DNA from: Scleropages formosus
Taxonomy: Eukaryota > Chordata > Actinopteri > Osteoglossiformes > Osteoglossidae
DNA length: 64,000 bases
Direction: 5' to 3'
NCBI RefSeq assembly: GCF_900964775.1
Contig: NC_041806.1
Location: forward strand, 40,474,586 to 40,538,585
Shown: positions 53,625-64,000 of the stretch, in pieces
Numbering within the stretch: the stretch's first letter is position 1
Layout: each line of letters opens with the position of its first letter
The notes under the pieces: generated by a model
What the model was told of the DNA's origin: nothing
Databases searched by the model: none
What the model saw: the letters and a program-made list of their open reading frames with translations, nothing else
Position numbers and translations under genes: made by a program

Positions 53625-56600
53625 TGTATTATATTGCTGGAAAACAACAGGCTGTGCATGTTCACAGGGCCTTAATTGTATTTAATGTATTTATGCTTAA
53701 GTTAATGTGTCAGTGAATGGTAAGTATTTGTTCAAGTACCACAGCTCAGGTGTCATGTGGTTATTTTTCTTGAGTTCTTCCACAGCTGCTTCAGGTTAAA
53801 CCTGAGGGTGTGATGTGGGGCTTTAATGAATCTTTAGACAAGTTAATCCCGGGGTTTGAATACGAGTCCCATTTAAATGTAATGCTGGACTGTATAATTT
53901 CCTCACTTTCATTGAACGGGCCTTTCAGACGATTCCCTTCGCCGGAACAATCCTGGGAGGACTGCAGCCAGGAGAAATGGTGCTCATCCAAGGTGCTGTC
54001 CTCAGCGATGCTGACAGGTGTGTGTTGACAGGTTTGGTTCTTCACTGGAAATCTGAACTAACAGGTTTTTGAGATTTCGTGCCATGTAGTGATCTCGATT
54101 CTCGCTTTTAAATACATTTTGAGCTCCATATTGGTTGACTGTGAAGAGGCCAGTTTCCACTTGTTGAGTTGTATATGAAAGGAGTGAGAGATCATCCGGT
54201 TGATGGTTTACAGTCAGTCAGGAGTTGGTGTGTCATAATTTCCCACCTGCTAATTTATACAACACCGGTGCGTATTGCTACTTAAATTCCAGGACTAGCA
54301 AGTTTATAGCCATTCATCATATTAAAAAAAAAAAAAAAAAAAAATTTTTACAAAAACCTTTAATGTTGTCCGCTGGGGTGGGACTGAAGCCATTAAGTAA
54401 GCATTTCCATAAGTGTGCAGTTTACATTCATTTATTCCACTGATGTTTTTCTCCAAAGCGACTTACAATTATTTACCCATTGATACAACTGGGTAATTTT
54501 TCTGGTCAAATTTTAGGGTAAGTACTCTTCTCAAGGGTACTACAGCTGGAAGGGGATTCAGACCTGCAACCTTTGGGTCCAAAGGCAGCAGCTCTAACCA
54601 CTGCACTACCAGCTGTCCCTCAGTTTAATTGACAACAAAAGGGAAAATGTCTTTATGCTGTTGAAGTAATTCTTTATCACTTAATAGGAACTATAACCAA
54701 GATGCTGCCTTAATTGTCAGATGTTTTCAAACTTAATATGTAGCTGTTACATATTGTAGTACTTGTTGCATGTCAAAATCCTACAAGTTGTAATGATGTA
54801 GCAGTTAGTTGGTTGTTATTTTACTTCTGGACCTGATCAGCTACTATGTGCTATTGACAGGTTTCAGGTGGACCTTACCTGTGGAAGCAGCACCAAACCC
54901 CGGGCAGATATAGCCTTCCACTTCAATCCCCGCTTCAGGAAGTCTCCGTGCATTGTCTGCAATTCCCTGCAGCAGGAGCGCTGGGGCAAGGAGGAGATCC
55001 ACTACCAGATGCCCCTCCAGCAGGGGGCTGCCTTTGAGATCATCATATTGGTTCAGAAGGACATGTTCAAGGTGTGTATCACCCAGGGCTTTTTTTTTTT
55101 TTTGCACTGTCCAAGATGCTTTTTCAATATGTGACAGACCTTGAGGTCTGGTGATATGAAACGAGGCACGCTAGAGCTTCTGACACTGTTACTTAATTGT
55201 CCCTGGTAAAACTATAATTGTCTTAATAGATCATATTGAAACTGCATGGATGGAGAAAAGCATATTTCTAGAAAATCAAATCTAACATTATTTACATTTA
55301 TTCGCTTAGCAGATGCTTTTCTCCAAAGCAACTTACAATGGATTCTATGTAGTGTTACTAGCCCACACACCTTATTCACTGTGGTGACTTACACTGCTAG
55401 ATACACTTCTTACAATGGGTCACTCATCCATACATCAGTAAAACGCGCTCTCTCTGTGTCACTCACACACTCTGGGGAAACCTGAACAGCATGTCTTTGG
55501 ACTGTGGGAGGAAACCAGAGCACCCAGAGGAAACCCACGCGGACATGGGGAGAACATGCAAACCCACATTCACCACCCAGGCACTGTGAGACAGCAGCGC
55601 GACTCGCTATGCTGCTGTGCTGCCCGGTGTGACTGTTACCAAAAATATGAAAAAGGGGAGCACTGCTGAGTCATGTACCTTATAATCTAATGTCTTTGCT
55701 GTCAATTGCTAGAAATGCTCAGGATGCAAGCTTAGTGCTCAATACATTTTTTCCCCCCACAAGCACTAACATTGTTAATATTAAATGAAGTGTATTGGAA
55801 GTCAAAGAAATTGATTTGCCTACTCAAAACAGCCAGATAGCTTAACCTGATGCCCTCCTGTCTCTGTGATAAACTGACACTTCTCTGCTTTGCTGTTAGT
55901 ATAACTTCTCTAAAATGGGCAGTGCAGTGGATCCATCAGAGCCATTTGTGGAGAATGGCAGAGTTAATTTTATTTTCGCATTCCCACATTGGGTTTACAG
56001 CTGCTCTGTTCCTAAAGATCTCTAGTTAAATGATCCCTTCTAACATGAGCTAAATTTGACGTTTTCGTGTTTGCTTCTGTAATAGCAGCAAAAATGTTTC
56101 TCCACTATTTCCATCTTATGCTTTTGGATATCAGCTGCATTTATGATGAATCTATTTTTGTGTGGTGCAGTTACCAGCTTCTGGACTGCAGTGACTTAGT
56201 TATTTACCATTTGATCAAGTCGCAGACCCACAAGGATCTAGTGTTTACTGGTGGCAAACAAAACACAGAGTATAAATGACTTGTTAGTCATTTTAAGTGC
56301 ATACACATTTACTGATGTTCTTAATGGTTTTCTTCTAGGTGGCAGTGAATGGTGCTCATCTGCTGGAGTACAAATATAGGCTGGACCTGCGCCGGGTGGA
56401 CACGATAGGGGTATCTGGGAAGGTCAAAGTACAGGCTATTGGCTTTATCCCAGGCTCAGTGAGTAACCCAGCCAGTTTTCTACAGATTCATACTTTTGCA
56501 TGTAACGCCCATCCAATGAACCATTAAAACATTTCTGTTAATGTTTGGGGTCATGATGCATAAATTAAACCTACCATTTGTCATATGTAAGTTACATGTC

Positions 56601-58118
56601 CTATTGATTTTGGAAATTTTGCTTCATGAGTTTGGGACTGTTAGCATGTGTCAGACTTCATAAGGGTGCATTAAAAGTGGAGATTTTGCAAGCATGAGTC
56701 ATATCTTCGCAGTGCTTTGTAGTGTGTGTTGTGGTGCTGTTGATCATGGTGTGGAGTGTCTTGCTTCCATTTTCAGACCTCAGTCCAAACTCCTCCATCT
56801 AGTGTGGTGACCAAGGGCTCAGAGTCTAATGTAAGGCGATCCCTTCCAATCGCAGTTTTTTCCTCCCCCCCTCTCTTTCTTCATAGTCATTCAGTCCTTG
56901 GTTCAGTTCCGTGTGTTATGTGCCTGTTGTTGCTTGATGATATTCATATTTCATTAGCTCAGGATTACTGGGAGTCCATCTCATTTATCATTTGATTTTT
57001 TTTTAACAGTATTTGAGGGTTATTTTTGTGCAGTCTACTCAGTGTAAGACCTCACTGAGCATCTATGAATGTGCTTTGTAAACTGCCTTTAGCTATGAAC
57101 TTTTAATCAATGGGTTAATCATGTATTTGCACACTGTTGCGTAGTCTGTAAAAACTTCACGTGCCTTTTGTTGTGGTGGGGTCTAAGTCAGCAGTGTATG
57201 CTGGATAATAGCTTTCTTCAGATATTGTTACTGAACTCTTGTCTGTCTGTCTTCACACTTATTTTTTTTACTTGTAAAATGTGTTTCTCCACTGAAGTCC
57301 GATTATAGTGACACCTCTTTTTCCCCTCAGGCAGTATTTTCAGAGTCTGGTGACTTGGTGAGTTTCTTCTCACACTTTTGTATAAAACTAAGAGACATAC
57401 TCATTTCTCACGTTAGGAAATTCAGTAGAGAAAAATGGTTTATACATTTCATCTTGGCAAAACTTAAGTTTTTTTCTTTTTACTGTTTTTAAAGGATGAT
57501 CGGAGCTTTGGGTTTTGAAATTGAAAGATGATCGCTCTTTAATCAACAATGTCTATCAGTGTTGGTGGGAAATAATATGGGTCATTACACAGACAGACAT
57601 GGACTGGTGACTTTCTTGTTTTAGTTTCTTGACTTTTTGTGTTCGGTTTGTTTTTGGTTTTTAATTAGAAACCATTAATGGCACAGATTTAAACTTGAGG
57701 CAAATTACACTTTAGAATTGTATTGAACATTGAAAAAAGTACTTGCATAAAACAAAATGTTGATCGCATTTAGAATTTTGAGTGGAACCTTGTAAATTAT
57801 ATCATTATAAGTTGTATGTTTTCTGAATGTGTGAGGAGAACTTTGTGGATGCTCTACACCTGGTGGTTTGTGAAGTATGATGAAGTTCTTTCCATTTCTG
57901 TGACCCTTGAATGCTGATCCTTATGTGTGGATTGCAGAGTCTTCCCTACAAGGGGAGATTGCTGAGGGGTCTGAGTGCTGGAAACACCATCACAATAAAA
58001 GGCCATATTAGCCTCTACCCACACAGGTAAGCAAGACCAGCTCTATAAATGGGTTTGAATGTGCAAGTAGCTTGGTGTGCAAACCTAACGTTGTACATTG
58101 CTCTGGAGAAAAGTGTTT

Positions 58119-58156
<38 letters not shown>

Positions 58157-58865
58157 AAAAAAAGTTGATAGCTTAAAAAAAAAAGAAACTTGGAATTCAG
58201 CTTTTTTTAAAATTTTTTTTAATTCTGTGTGTTTGCACATCCTCAGTAACTTGACATCACTGCTGTATACTGCATTCTTTGTTCACTGATTAATAATGTA
58301 GCAAAGAATTGAACTTTTGTCTCTGACAACTGATCGAATTCATTGCACGTCAGTTTAATTCAGAATTTCATGAGGAAATGTCAGTTCATAATGTTACCAA
58401 CTTTTAGATTAAAACATAATGAGTGTGAGGGTTCCCCATCACTGTCCTGTAGCTTCACGGTGAACCTGCGCATTAGCAACACTGAGGACATCGCTCTACA
58501 CCTGAATCCCCGTCTCAAGGCAAGTGTCTTCATCCGCAACTCCTTCCTGGACGATTCCTGGGGCCCTGAGGAGAATGCCCTGTCCGGTGCCTTCCCCTTC
58601 CTGCCTGGGGAATACTTTGAGGTAACGTCCTCTGCTGAGTGTCTGAACTTTGCACCCAGCACCTTTGCCAGACCGCCTCCTCACTACCACTCTTTAACAT
58701 CTTTCACTTCTGCAGATGATCATCCGATGTGATGCCCACCTGTTCAAGGTGGCTGTAAATGGGGTTCACCTGTTGGACTACAAGCATCGGGTGCAGGATG
58801 TGAGTTGCATTGATGAGCTGGAGATCCTGGGTGATCTGCAGCTCCTGGACATTAAGCTGTGGTAA
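53096..58865 (+). CDS. lgals8: Galectin-8, tandem-repeat galectin, complete
   Basis: Galectin-8 binds beta-galactosides outside cells and, in the cytosol, marks ruptured endosomes and lysosomes for autophagy. Nine exons join in phase: 53096-53134, 53929-54017, 54861-55071, 56339-56458, 56777-56830, 57331-57357, 57938-58026, 58453-58621, 58716-58865, giving 315 aa (human isoform 317). The N-terminal carbohydrate domain carries HFNPRF, VCN and WGKEE, and keeps the KPRAD arginine that in human galectin-8 (Arg59) favours sialylated ligands. The C-terminal domain carries HLNPRL, IRNSF, SWGPEE and a second [14 protein letters not shown] strand pair. The linker is short, from exons 5 and 6 (18 and 9 codons). 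There is no signal peptide, as expected for galectins. The closest human match by eye is LGALS8, not LGALS9 or LGALS4; the a/b teleost copy is not resolved. Confidence 0.93.
53172..53193. repeat. 22-bp perfect palindrome in lgals8 intron 1
   Basis: AGCTAGCTGCT is followed immediately by its exact reverse complement. It lies 38 nt after the exon 1 donor site. Confidence 0.95.
53446..53635. repeat. Compound (GT)n/(TATG)n microsatellite in lgals8 intron 1
   Basis: GT runs alternate with two blocks of TATG units, the second of about eight. It is likely length-variable. Confidence 0.92.
54424..54620 (-). mobile_element. V-SINE-type element in lgals8 intron 2
   Basis: On the minus strand: head ACAGCTGGTAGTGCAGTGGT, box B-like GGTTGCAGGTCTGAATCC, and tail TCGCTTTGGAGAAAAACATC. 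Confidence 0.85.
55288..55625 (-). mobile_element. Long V-SINE-type element in lgals8 intron 3
   Basis: Near full-length copy of the long form: inverted tail, TGTGGGAGGAAACCAGAGCA central block, and inverted tRNA-like head near its 3' end. Slightly younger-looking than the copy at 13717. Confidence 0.82.
58121..58150. repeat. T30 homopolymer in lgals8 intron 7
   Basis: It follows a V-SINE-like tail scrap (GCTCTGGAGAAAAGTG) and precedes A runs that could pair with it. Confidence 0.9.
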
Positions 58866-60075
58866 CCCTGTTCATCAGGCCTGGCCCCGCCCACATCCCC
58901 TCAGCTCTGGACCCCTGCCACCTTGAACATGTACAGTTCTTATCAACTTGTGAATGACTGTTGGGTCTCATGGAACTCTGTCCCCCTCCTCTCACATCTT
59001 TTTAGTTATGCCAGTCTGATTACACTCATTTTCTTCAGCATTAGATTTTTAACCTTGTTTTATGTAATAGACTGACTGAATGTATTATGAAAACTGTCAG
59101 TCGACTGCATCTGTTTTTAAGATATCAGAAAAAATGCTTAAATGATCAAGTGCAGTATATAATCTATTGCCGTAGCAAGATTATAGATATTTCTGGTATA
59201 TATTGGAGATGGGGAAACCAGGTTGAACAGGCAGTTTTAAGCATGATTGATGTATCAGGTTTTTGAAGGATTTATTGTGCTTTTTACCCAGATAAAACTG
59301 AGGAAGTCTGAGGGTTTAATCATTTATCATATTTTTTACTCTTCTGTTAATATAGAATGAATGAAAATTACATTGTAACTCATAGTTTAATACAGCACTT
59401 TTGACACCATTATGAGATACAGATGTACATCAAAATTATAAAAAGCACAGTAAAAATGTGGTGATAAGTGTATATTAAAGTTCATGTTCTTTGGGGGGTA
59501 CCGGACTGGACTTTGGCTCTGCACTCTATACATGTTATACTTGGGAGTCTAGTTGGGACCTTGAACGGATAGTTTCCTTGTTAAAACACAGTGTATTAGA
59601 GATTGGATTTGTATGCAGCTTTGCGAGTGCTTCGGACAGGTAGGTAAATGACCCAATGAAAGAGCTGAAGGCACTGGCAGTCTGGAATTCATTCTTCATC
59701 CATTTTCACTATGCTTACCAGAGCAATCTGCACCACAGTAAAGCCATAGGAACCAATGAATCAATCAGGGAGACTGAGGGAACCACAGGGGGTAACTGTA
59801 ACCACCTCTATGCAAGTTGTCTTTTCTCACTGTTACTTACAGCCCAGAATGCTGTGATGTTTCCTTGTGGGTGGGATACATGTGGTCATCTGTTAAACTT
59901 TGCCTTCACTCCACAGACTGATTTTAAAATATACTTTAAATTTACCAAGTTAAAATTAACCAGATCTCTAACCTGTGTGATGAAGCAATAGTCTATATTG
60001 TATCATGCATTAATAGGTATTAATATGTGTATGTATGTATAGATAGGTGCACACTAATGTTTCTCTGATCCCCTG

Positions 60076-60081
60076 AATAAA
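60076..60081 (+). promoter_or_regulatory. lgals8: Candidate lgals8 poly(A) signal
   Basis: AATAAA lies about 1.2 kb after the lgals8 stop. The 3' UTR between is AT-rich; an ATTAAA-type signal near 59473 is an alternative. Confidence 0.4.
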
Positions 60082-60868
60082 ATGAAAAGATAGATGTCCT
60101 TTGTCCTTAAGTATTGGATTGTTTTGTTGTTGGACTAAAGTGTCTATTCTGAAAATATGGTAAGTGGCTGTAAGTCCCTGGTTCTTCTGAAAACATACTT
60201 TTTGAAATGTGTACTACAAGAGCACAGGCAATGTTCACTGAGTTTTGGACAAGTGCATCATCTAATGTTAGGAGTAGGGGTTATTTAAGGAAAGGGTGAT
60301 TTTTAAATGAAAGATTTTACTGTGTTGCTAATTAACATACACAATACTGGGTTTTGCTGGATTAATGTTTATTTCCCAGGCCTGGATTGTCTGCTCTCCA
60401 AACAGCAGAGGGTGCTGAATACTCTGCTATAAACCAAAATGCTCATTAAGACACATCTCCATCTACCAGTCCAGAGAGAAGTTTCCATCAAAAACTTATA
60501 CCCAGAAGTTATTTGCAGGCATTTGAAGTACATTGACCACACGCAGAAAACTGAGCCAACATGGCTTGGAGGATGCAGTCTTTTTGAAGTGTGTTCATTC
60601 TGCTTCAAGATGTTTCCTTATGGGGAGCTGGAAGGAATGGTTTGGTTGGTTGTTTGCAAACACAAATCAGCTTAACGTGTGACCAATGGAAGGTGCCTGC
60701 AGGTACATCACAGCAGGAGAACTCTGTGTTTAACATGAGCTGAAGGAAGCATCCAGATCATAGAGGAAATATTTTTCCAGCCATACTAATATACCGTGGG
60801 ATCCTTTCCTTAGTTCACAGCAACCAGTGGAAGGTAGAAAGATAGAGTGGCACATACAAAGTTGTAAT

Positions 60869-60874
60869 TTTATT
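60869..60874 (-). promoter_or_regulatory. zdhhc14: Candidate zdhhc14 poly(A) signal
   Basis: TTTATT on the plus strand reads AATAAA on the minus strand, about 540 nt beyond the zdhhc14 stop. It would make the zdhhc14 and lgals8 transcripts end tail to tail about 0.8 kb apart. Confidence 0.45.
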
Positions 60875-60982
60875 AATGTACACAAAAAGTAAAAAAGAAA
60901 TGGCACACCACAATATTGTATTTTAAACAAAACATCCTCTGAATTATATGCAAACACCACACAGTAACTTACACATGCTACT

Positions 60983-61041
60983 GTTTTTTTTTTCCCCCCC
61001 CCCTTTTTTGGGGGGGAATCCAAAAAAAAAAAAAAAAAAAG
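60983..61041. repeat. Inverted homopolymer block in the zdhhc14 3' UTR
   Basis: A T run and C run are followed, after TTTTTT, by a G run and, after AATCC, a long A run. The halves are complementary and could fold into a hairpin in the zdhhc14 transcript. Assembly artefact is possible. Confidence 0.7.
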
Positions 61042-61415
61042 TCAGTTGCCATGTCAGCTGGCAATCAAGGTCCATTAATAGAAAAATAAAAGTCAGACCA
61101 AAAAAAAAAAAAAACTGAAAAAATGGTGCCTACTGGTCAGGCCTTAGTGTCTTTGGCTGCCACCAGTACAAAGTTTGGTGTTTCTCTGCATGGCTTCAGT
61201 TGTTTCTTCCCCCTTCATTGCTTTCCAAGATGAGGTGCGGGGGCTGCATTGTATTTATGCAGCTGTTAAAGGCTAAAAGCCTAGCGGCAGTTCCACGCGG
61301 TGCCCCAGGAAAAGGGAACAAGAACTGGATCCAGTTCTGGCTGCTTGTGGAGCAGCACCCTTAAGAGGAACACTGGAAGTCTGAGATGATGGAGAAAAGG
61401 TGAGACCATGGGTGG

Positions 61416-63936
61416 TCACACAGAGCTGAGCTTAACAAGACCTCTCACCGAGTCCTGGTGCAGGGAGTCCTGGCTGGCAGGGTCATACAGCGGGTTTCCA
61501 TGCCCAAGGCTTGGGGGCGACGACACCTCGTCGGAGGCCCGCCACCGGAAGAGGCTCTTCTCCTGATCCCGCCGGACCAGCGCCTCCGCTTCCCAGGTTG
61601 CGTTTGGCACGGGGCCGGGCGGAGTATGCTGGGCTGCCGGCAGGGAGGCGCAGGGACCCCCCAGCGAGGGCTTGCCCGACAGGGAGTGCCCGCCGCTCAC
61701 AGTAATGAGCTCGTTGTGGAGGAGGGGGGTGGCGGCGGCCTGCAAAACGAATTTGGTGCTCTGAATGCACTGGTCTTGGTCACACTAAAGCGGGAAGACA
61801 GACACGGGAAGGGTGAGGCGGGGCATGGGCATCGGAGGCAGGCGGACGGACACAAACACGGAGGACGGACGTGAGCGTTGGTACGGACAGGTGGGTGTGT
61901 GTACGCAACACCAGTCATTAGTCCAGGTCAAAGAAAGAAGCAAAAAATAAAAAAAGAATAAGGGACAAAAAAGAGGGTTGGTGGAGTGGAGGAAGAGAAA
62001 GAGGAAGAAGAGATGTTACCACATCACAGTACACAATCACAACACACCGCACAAGCATCTAAGGGGGAAGGAGCTTAAAGTCATAAATCCACTTTTAAAC
62101 CAAATGTTTCCTAATGTGTCACATATTAAAGTTGTACGGCATGAAAAAGCTGGACCCATTCAGCCTAAAATTAAGTGACACTTTAACTGCGTGTTGGAAG
62201 ATTGGCAGCAGGGCACCGCAGAAAAATAAATCTTTTACAGAAGATGATCGTTCAAATGCAGAATATTCTGCTCTTGCAGTTGACAAACTAAACCACTGTT
62301 TGTTTCCAGCTTGATTAGGGTGCTGTGATGTTTGACCTGTTTTTTTTTTTTTTTTTTTTTTTACCATGCCAGCAGCTAGGCTCAGTAAGGAGATGCGCTA
62401 CAGCATGAGCAGGAGGGATGCAAAGGGGTTTCAGCCAATGTGAGCGTTTCCACATGTATACAAGAACAAAGTCAGAAATGATATGCCGAATAAGGAAAAA
62501 ACTGTACCGTGTCAGGTATCTTCACAGTTGGACTGGAAATGTCAAGTAGCACTATGAAGGGAACCTCTATCAATCTAACTGCATGTACCGTCGACAATAA
62601 AAAAGCGGTAATATCAAAGTAAAATGAAATAAAGACGACAGCGAAAAACAGCTGCACGTCATGCCGACGGCTGAAGGAGTTCCTCGTTCTTGGTCTGCTT
62701 GCACGTTCCCGATTTATGGTTCACGTTCCGTCACAACGCCTATTGCTCTGCGTGCTGCACCGCGGTAAATACACCTGTTAATGTGATTCGCTTTCACGGA
62801 GAGACCTTTTTGTACAGACGTAATGAGTCGGCAATTTCATCTCCACTACATTTATCCAGCTGTATTAGACGCCATTTGGCTTCGGGCCATTAAGCATTTT
62901 TTTTTTTTTTTTTGTTCTGCATTTCTCTAAAAGAACTTTTTATTTTTGTACGCAGAGCGATTAAACAAGAAAGCAGATGGGCTCAGCGTCACGGCACATG
63001 AAGACAGAGCGAAGACCTGAATGAAAACCACGGTGTCTGAGAGCGAGCGCCGTGAAGACCAAGTGGCCGCGGTGCATGCTGGGATAGCGGAGACGGGAGC
63101 CTTTTGCTCTAATGCGGCGAGAGTCACGCTCCGCGGGAGCTCGACGGTCACAGTGCTCACGACTGCACTTCCGCGTCAGAAGCCGCTTTGACTACATGTG
63201 GGGGGTTTTAAAGGAGGAGAGCATTTACAGACACGGGCGCGCCTTACCGCAAGCTGCTGTGTGTGCGCGCGCGCGCGCGTGCGTGCGTGTGTGTGTGCGT
63301 GCATGCGTGTGCGTGTCCACCGGACCGACCCCTCCAACAGCTCCGTTCCGGCGCGCGATGCCTCGGAGAGCGACGCGGGTGGCCGGAAATCCTACCATGC
63401 GGGTTCGCGGCTGGGAAGACACGTACGCCGAAGTCCCGTTGGAGCGAGGGCTGGGCCGGGCGGCGTCCGGCCGGACGAAGCCCCGTCTGTCGATGAGGCT
63501 GCGGGGAAGACGCAGAGGCTGCCGTCAGGGTTCTGCAGCGCCGCGTTCGTGCCTGCGCCATTTCCGCCGGCCCCGCGCCACGGCGACTGACCTGGGCGGA
63601 AGCGGCCCGCACAGAGCGGCGCAACAGTTGGCGACGATGCTGCCGTAGCTGTAAGGGTTGTAGTTCTCCTTGCCCCTCTTCGATGACCAGGATCCCTTAA
63701 TCTGCATCGGGGTTACAGTGCTTTGAAGGAGTACTCTGCCCTTTTTTCTTTTTTTAAATTAAAAACACTACCCGTATAGAAATTTGGGGGGGCCGGTACT
63801 CACGTCTTCGTTCGTGGTCTGATTGGAGCCGATTAAGTACGTATGGAAGCCGGAGAGACCCACTATGGACCACACAGAGAAGAAGCACACAACCACCTCC
63901 AGGACGGTATCCAGTCAGTTAAGGTACTGCAGAAGG
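61416..63936 (-). CDS. zdhhc14: Palmitoyltransferase ZDHHC14, C-terminal four exons (5' part outside window)
   Basis: ZDHHC14 is a Golgi/plasma-membrane S-acyltransferase of the ZDHHC9/14/18 group. Exons in gene order: 63936-63804, 63701-63592, 63498-63396, 61784-61416 (stop TGA at 61418-61416). The first gives the fourth membrane segment [20 protein letters not shown] and the family TTxE motif (SNQTTNED). The second gives [19 protein letters not shown], the third [12 protein letters not shown], the last [20 protein letters not shown] and a C-terminus ending [15 protein letters not shown]18 lacks this tail. The final LSSV fits a class I PDZ ligand, reported for mammalian ZDHHC14. The catalytic DHHC exon lies beyond the window. 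In the first exon the frame upstream of VLEVVV meets a TGA while the adjacent frame continues to a good acceptor at 63937, so there is an apparent one-base indel or an assembly error. Confidence 0.9.
63263..63317. repeat. Alternating GC/GT tract in a zdhhc14 intron
   Basis: About 50 bp of alternating purine and pyrimidine (GCGCGCGC, then GTGTGTGC units), a sequence type prone to Z-DNA. It lies just 3' of the 63396-63498 exon in gene orientation. Confidence 0.85.
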
Positions 63937-64000
63937 CTGTGGAGGCCAACGATGGCAGAGACACACAAACCGCCCCCGGTCACTACGGCACGGGCCGACC

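Noticed and set aside
53446-53635. Regular repeats resembling an array
   Set aside because: Units are 2-4 bp without spacers: a compound microsatellite, not a CRISPR or other spaced array.
58381-58662. Minus-strand open frame opposite lgals8 exon 8
   Set aside because: It is the antisense shadow of a conserved coding exon.
63244-63624. Overlapping GC-rich open frames on both strands
   Set aside because: They arise from high GC and the GC/GT tract. The true coding content is the two zdhhc14 exons at 63396-63498 and 63592-63701.

Overview
The window is vertebrate nuclear DNA, almost certainly from a bony fish. Genes are split by GT-AG introns, coding exons are about 100-250 nt, and introns and spacers hold tRNA-derived SINEs with (TG)n tails, V-SINE/DANA-type SINEs, and many GT microsatellites and homopolymer runs. 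The dominant SINE type recalls osteoglossomorph (arowana-like) genomes, but that placement is inference.

Five protein-coding genes can be read. Four lie on the plus strand: taf1b (22764-29802, 15 exons, 605 aa), klf11 (41031-44187, 4 exons, 516 aa), rrm2 (48160-51747, 10 exons, 385 aa) and lgals8 (53096-58865, 9 exons, 315 aa). The fifth, zdhhc14, is on the minus strand, convergent with lgals8; only its last four exons are inside (61416 to about 63936). For the four complete genes every exon phase joins without a break. Gene identities rest on recalled human protein sequences and domain signatures, not on a database search.

Layout. 1-22.4 kb: no recognisable gene, but a patchwork of SINEs, several with intact target-site duplications, and a small Penelope-like candidate at 2121-2569. 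22.4-30.3 kb: taf1b with its promoter. 30.3-40.5 kb: gene-free, repeat-rich, with a CpG-rich patch near 34.7-35.1 kb. 40.5-44.6 kb: klf11. 44.6-47.8 kb: spacer. 47.8-52.1 kb: rrm2 with a promoter rich in CCAAT, E2F-like, CRE-like and CHR-like motifs. 52.9-60.1 kb: lgals8. 60.8-64 kb: 3' part of zdhhc14.

The order taf1b-klf11-rrm2 matches human 2p25, but grhl1 and cys1, which sit between these genes in human, were not found. lgals8 and zdhhc14 are on other chromosomes in human. The genes do not form one pathway: taf1b serves RNA polymerase I initiation, klf11 is a transcription repressor/activator, rrm2 makes deoxyribonucleotides in S phase, lgals8 is a carbohydrate-binding sensor of damaged endomembranes, and zdhhc14 is a palmitoyltransferase. 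I found no novel multi-gene system. The points most worth a second look are non-coding: a retroelement with a possible hammerhead ribozyme motif, a 22-bp perfect palindrome in lgals8 intron 1, a CLEAR-like box in the lgals8 promoter, a tandem 16-mer upstream of taf1b, and the missing grhl1.
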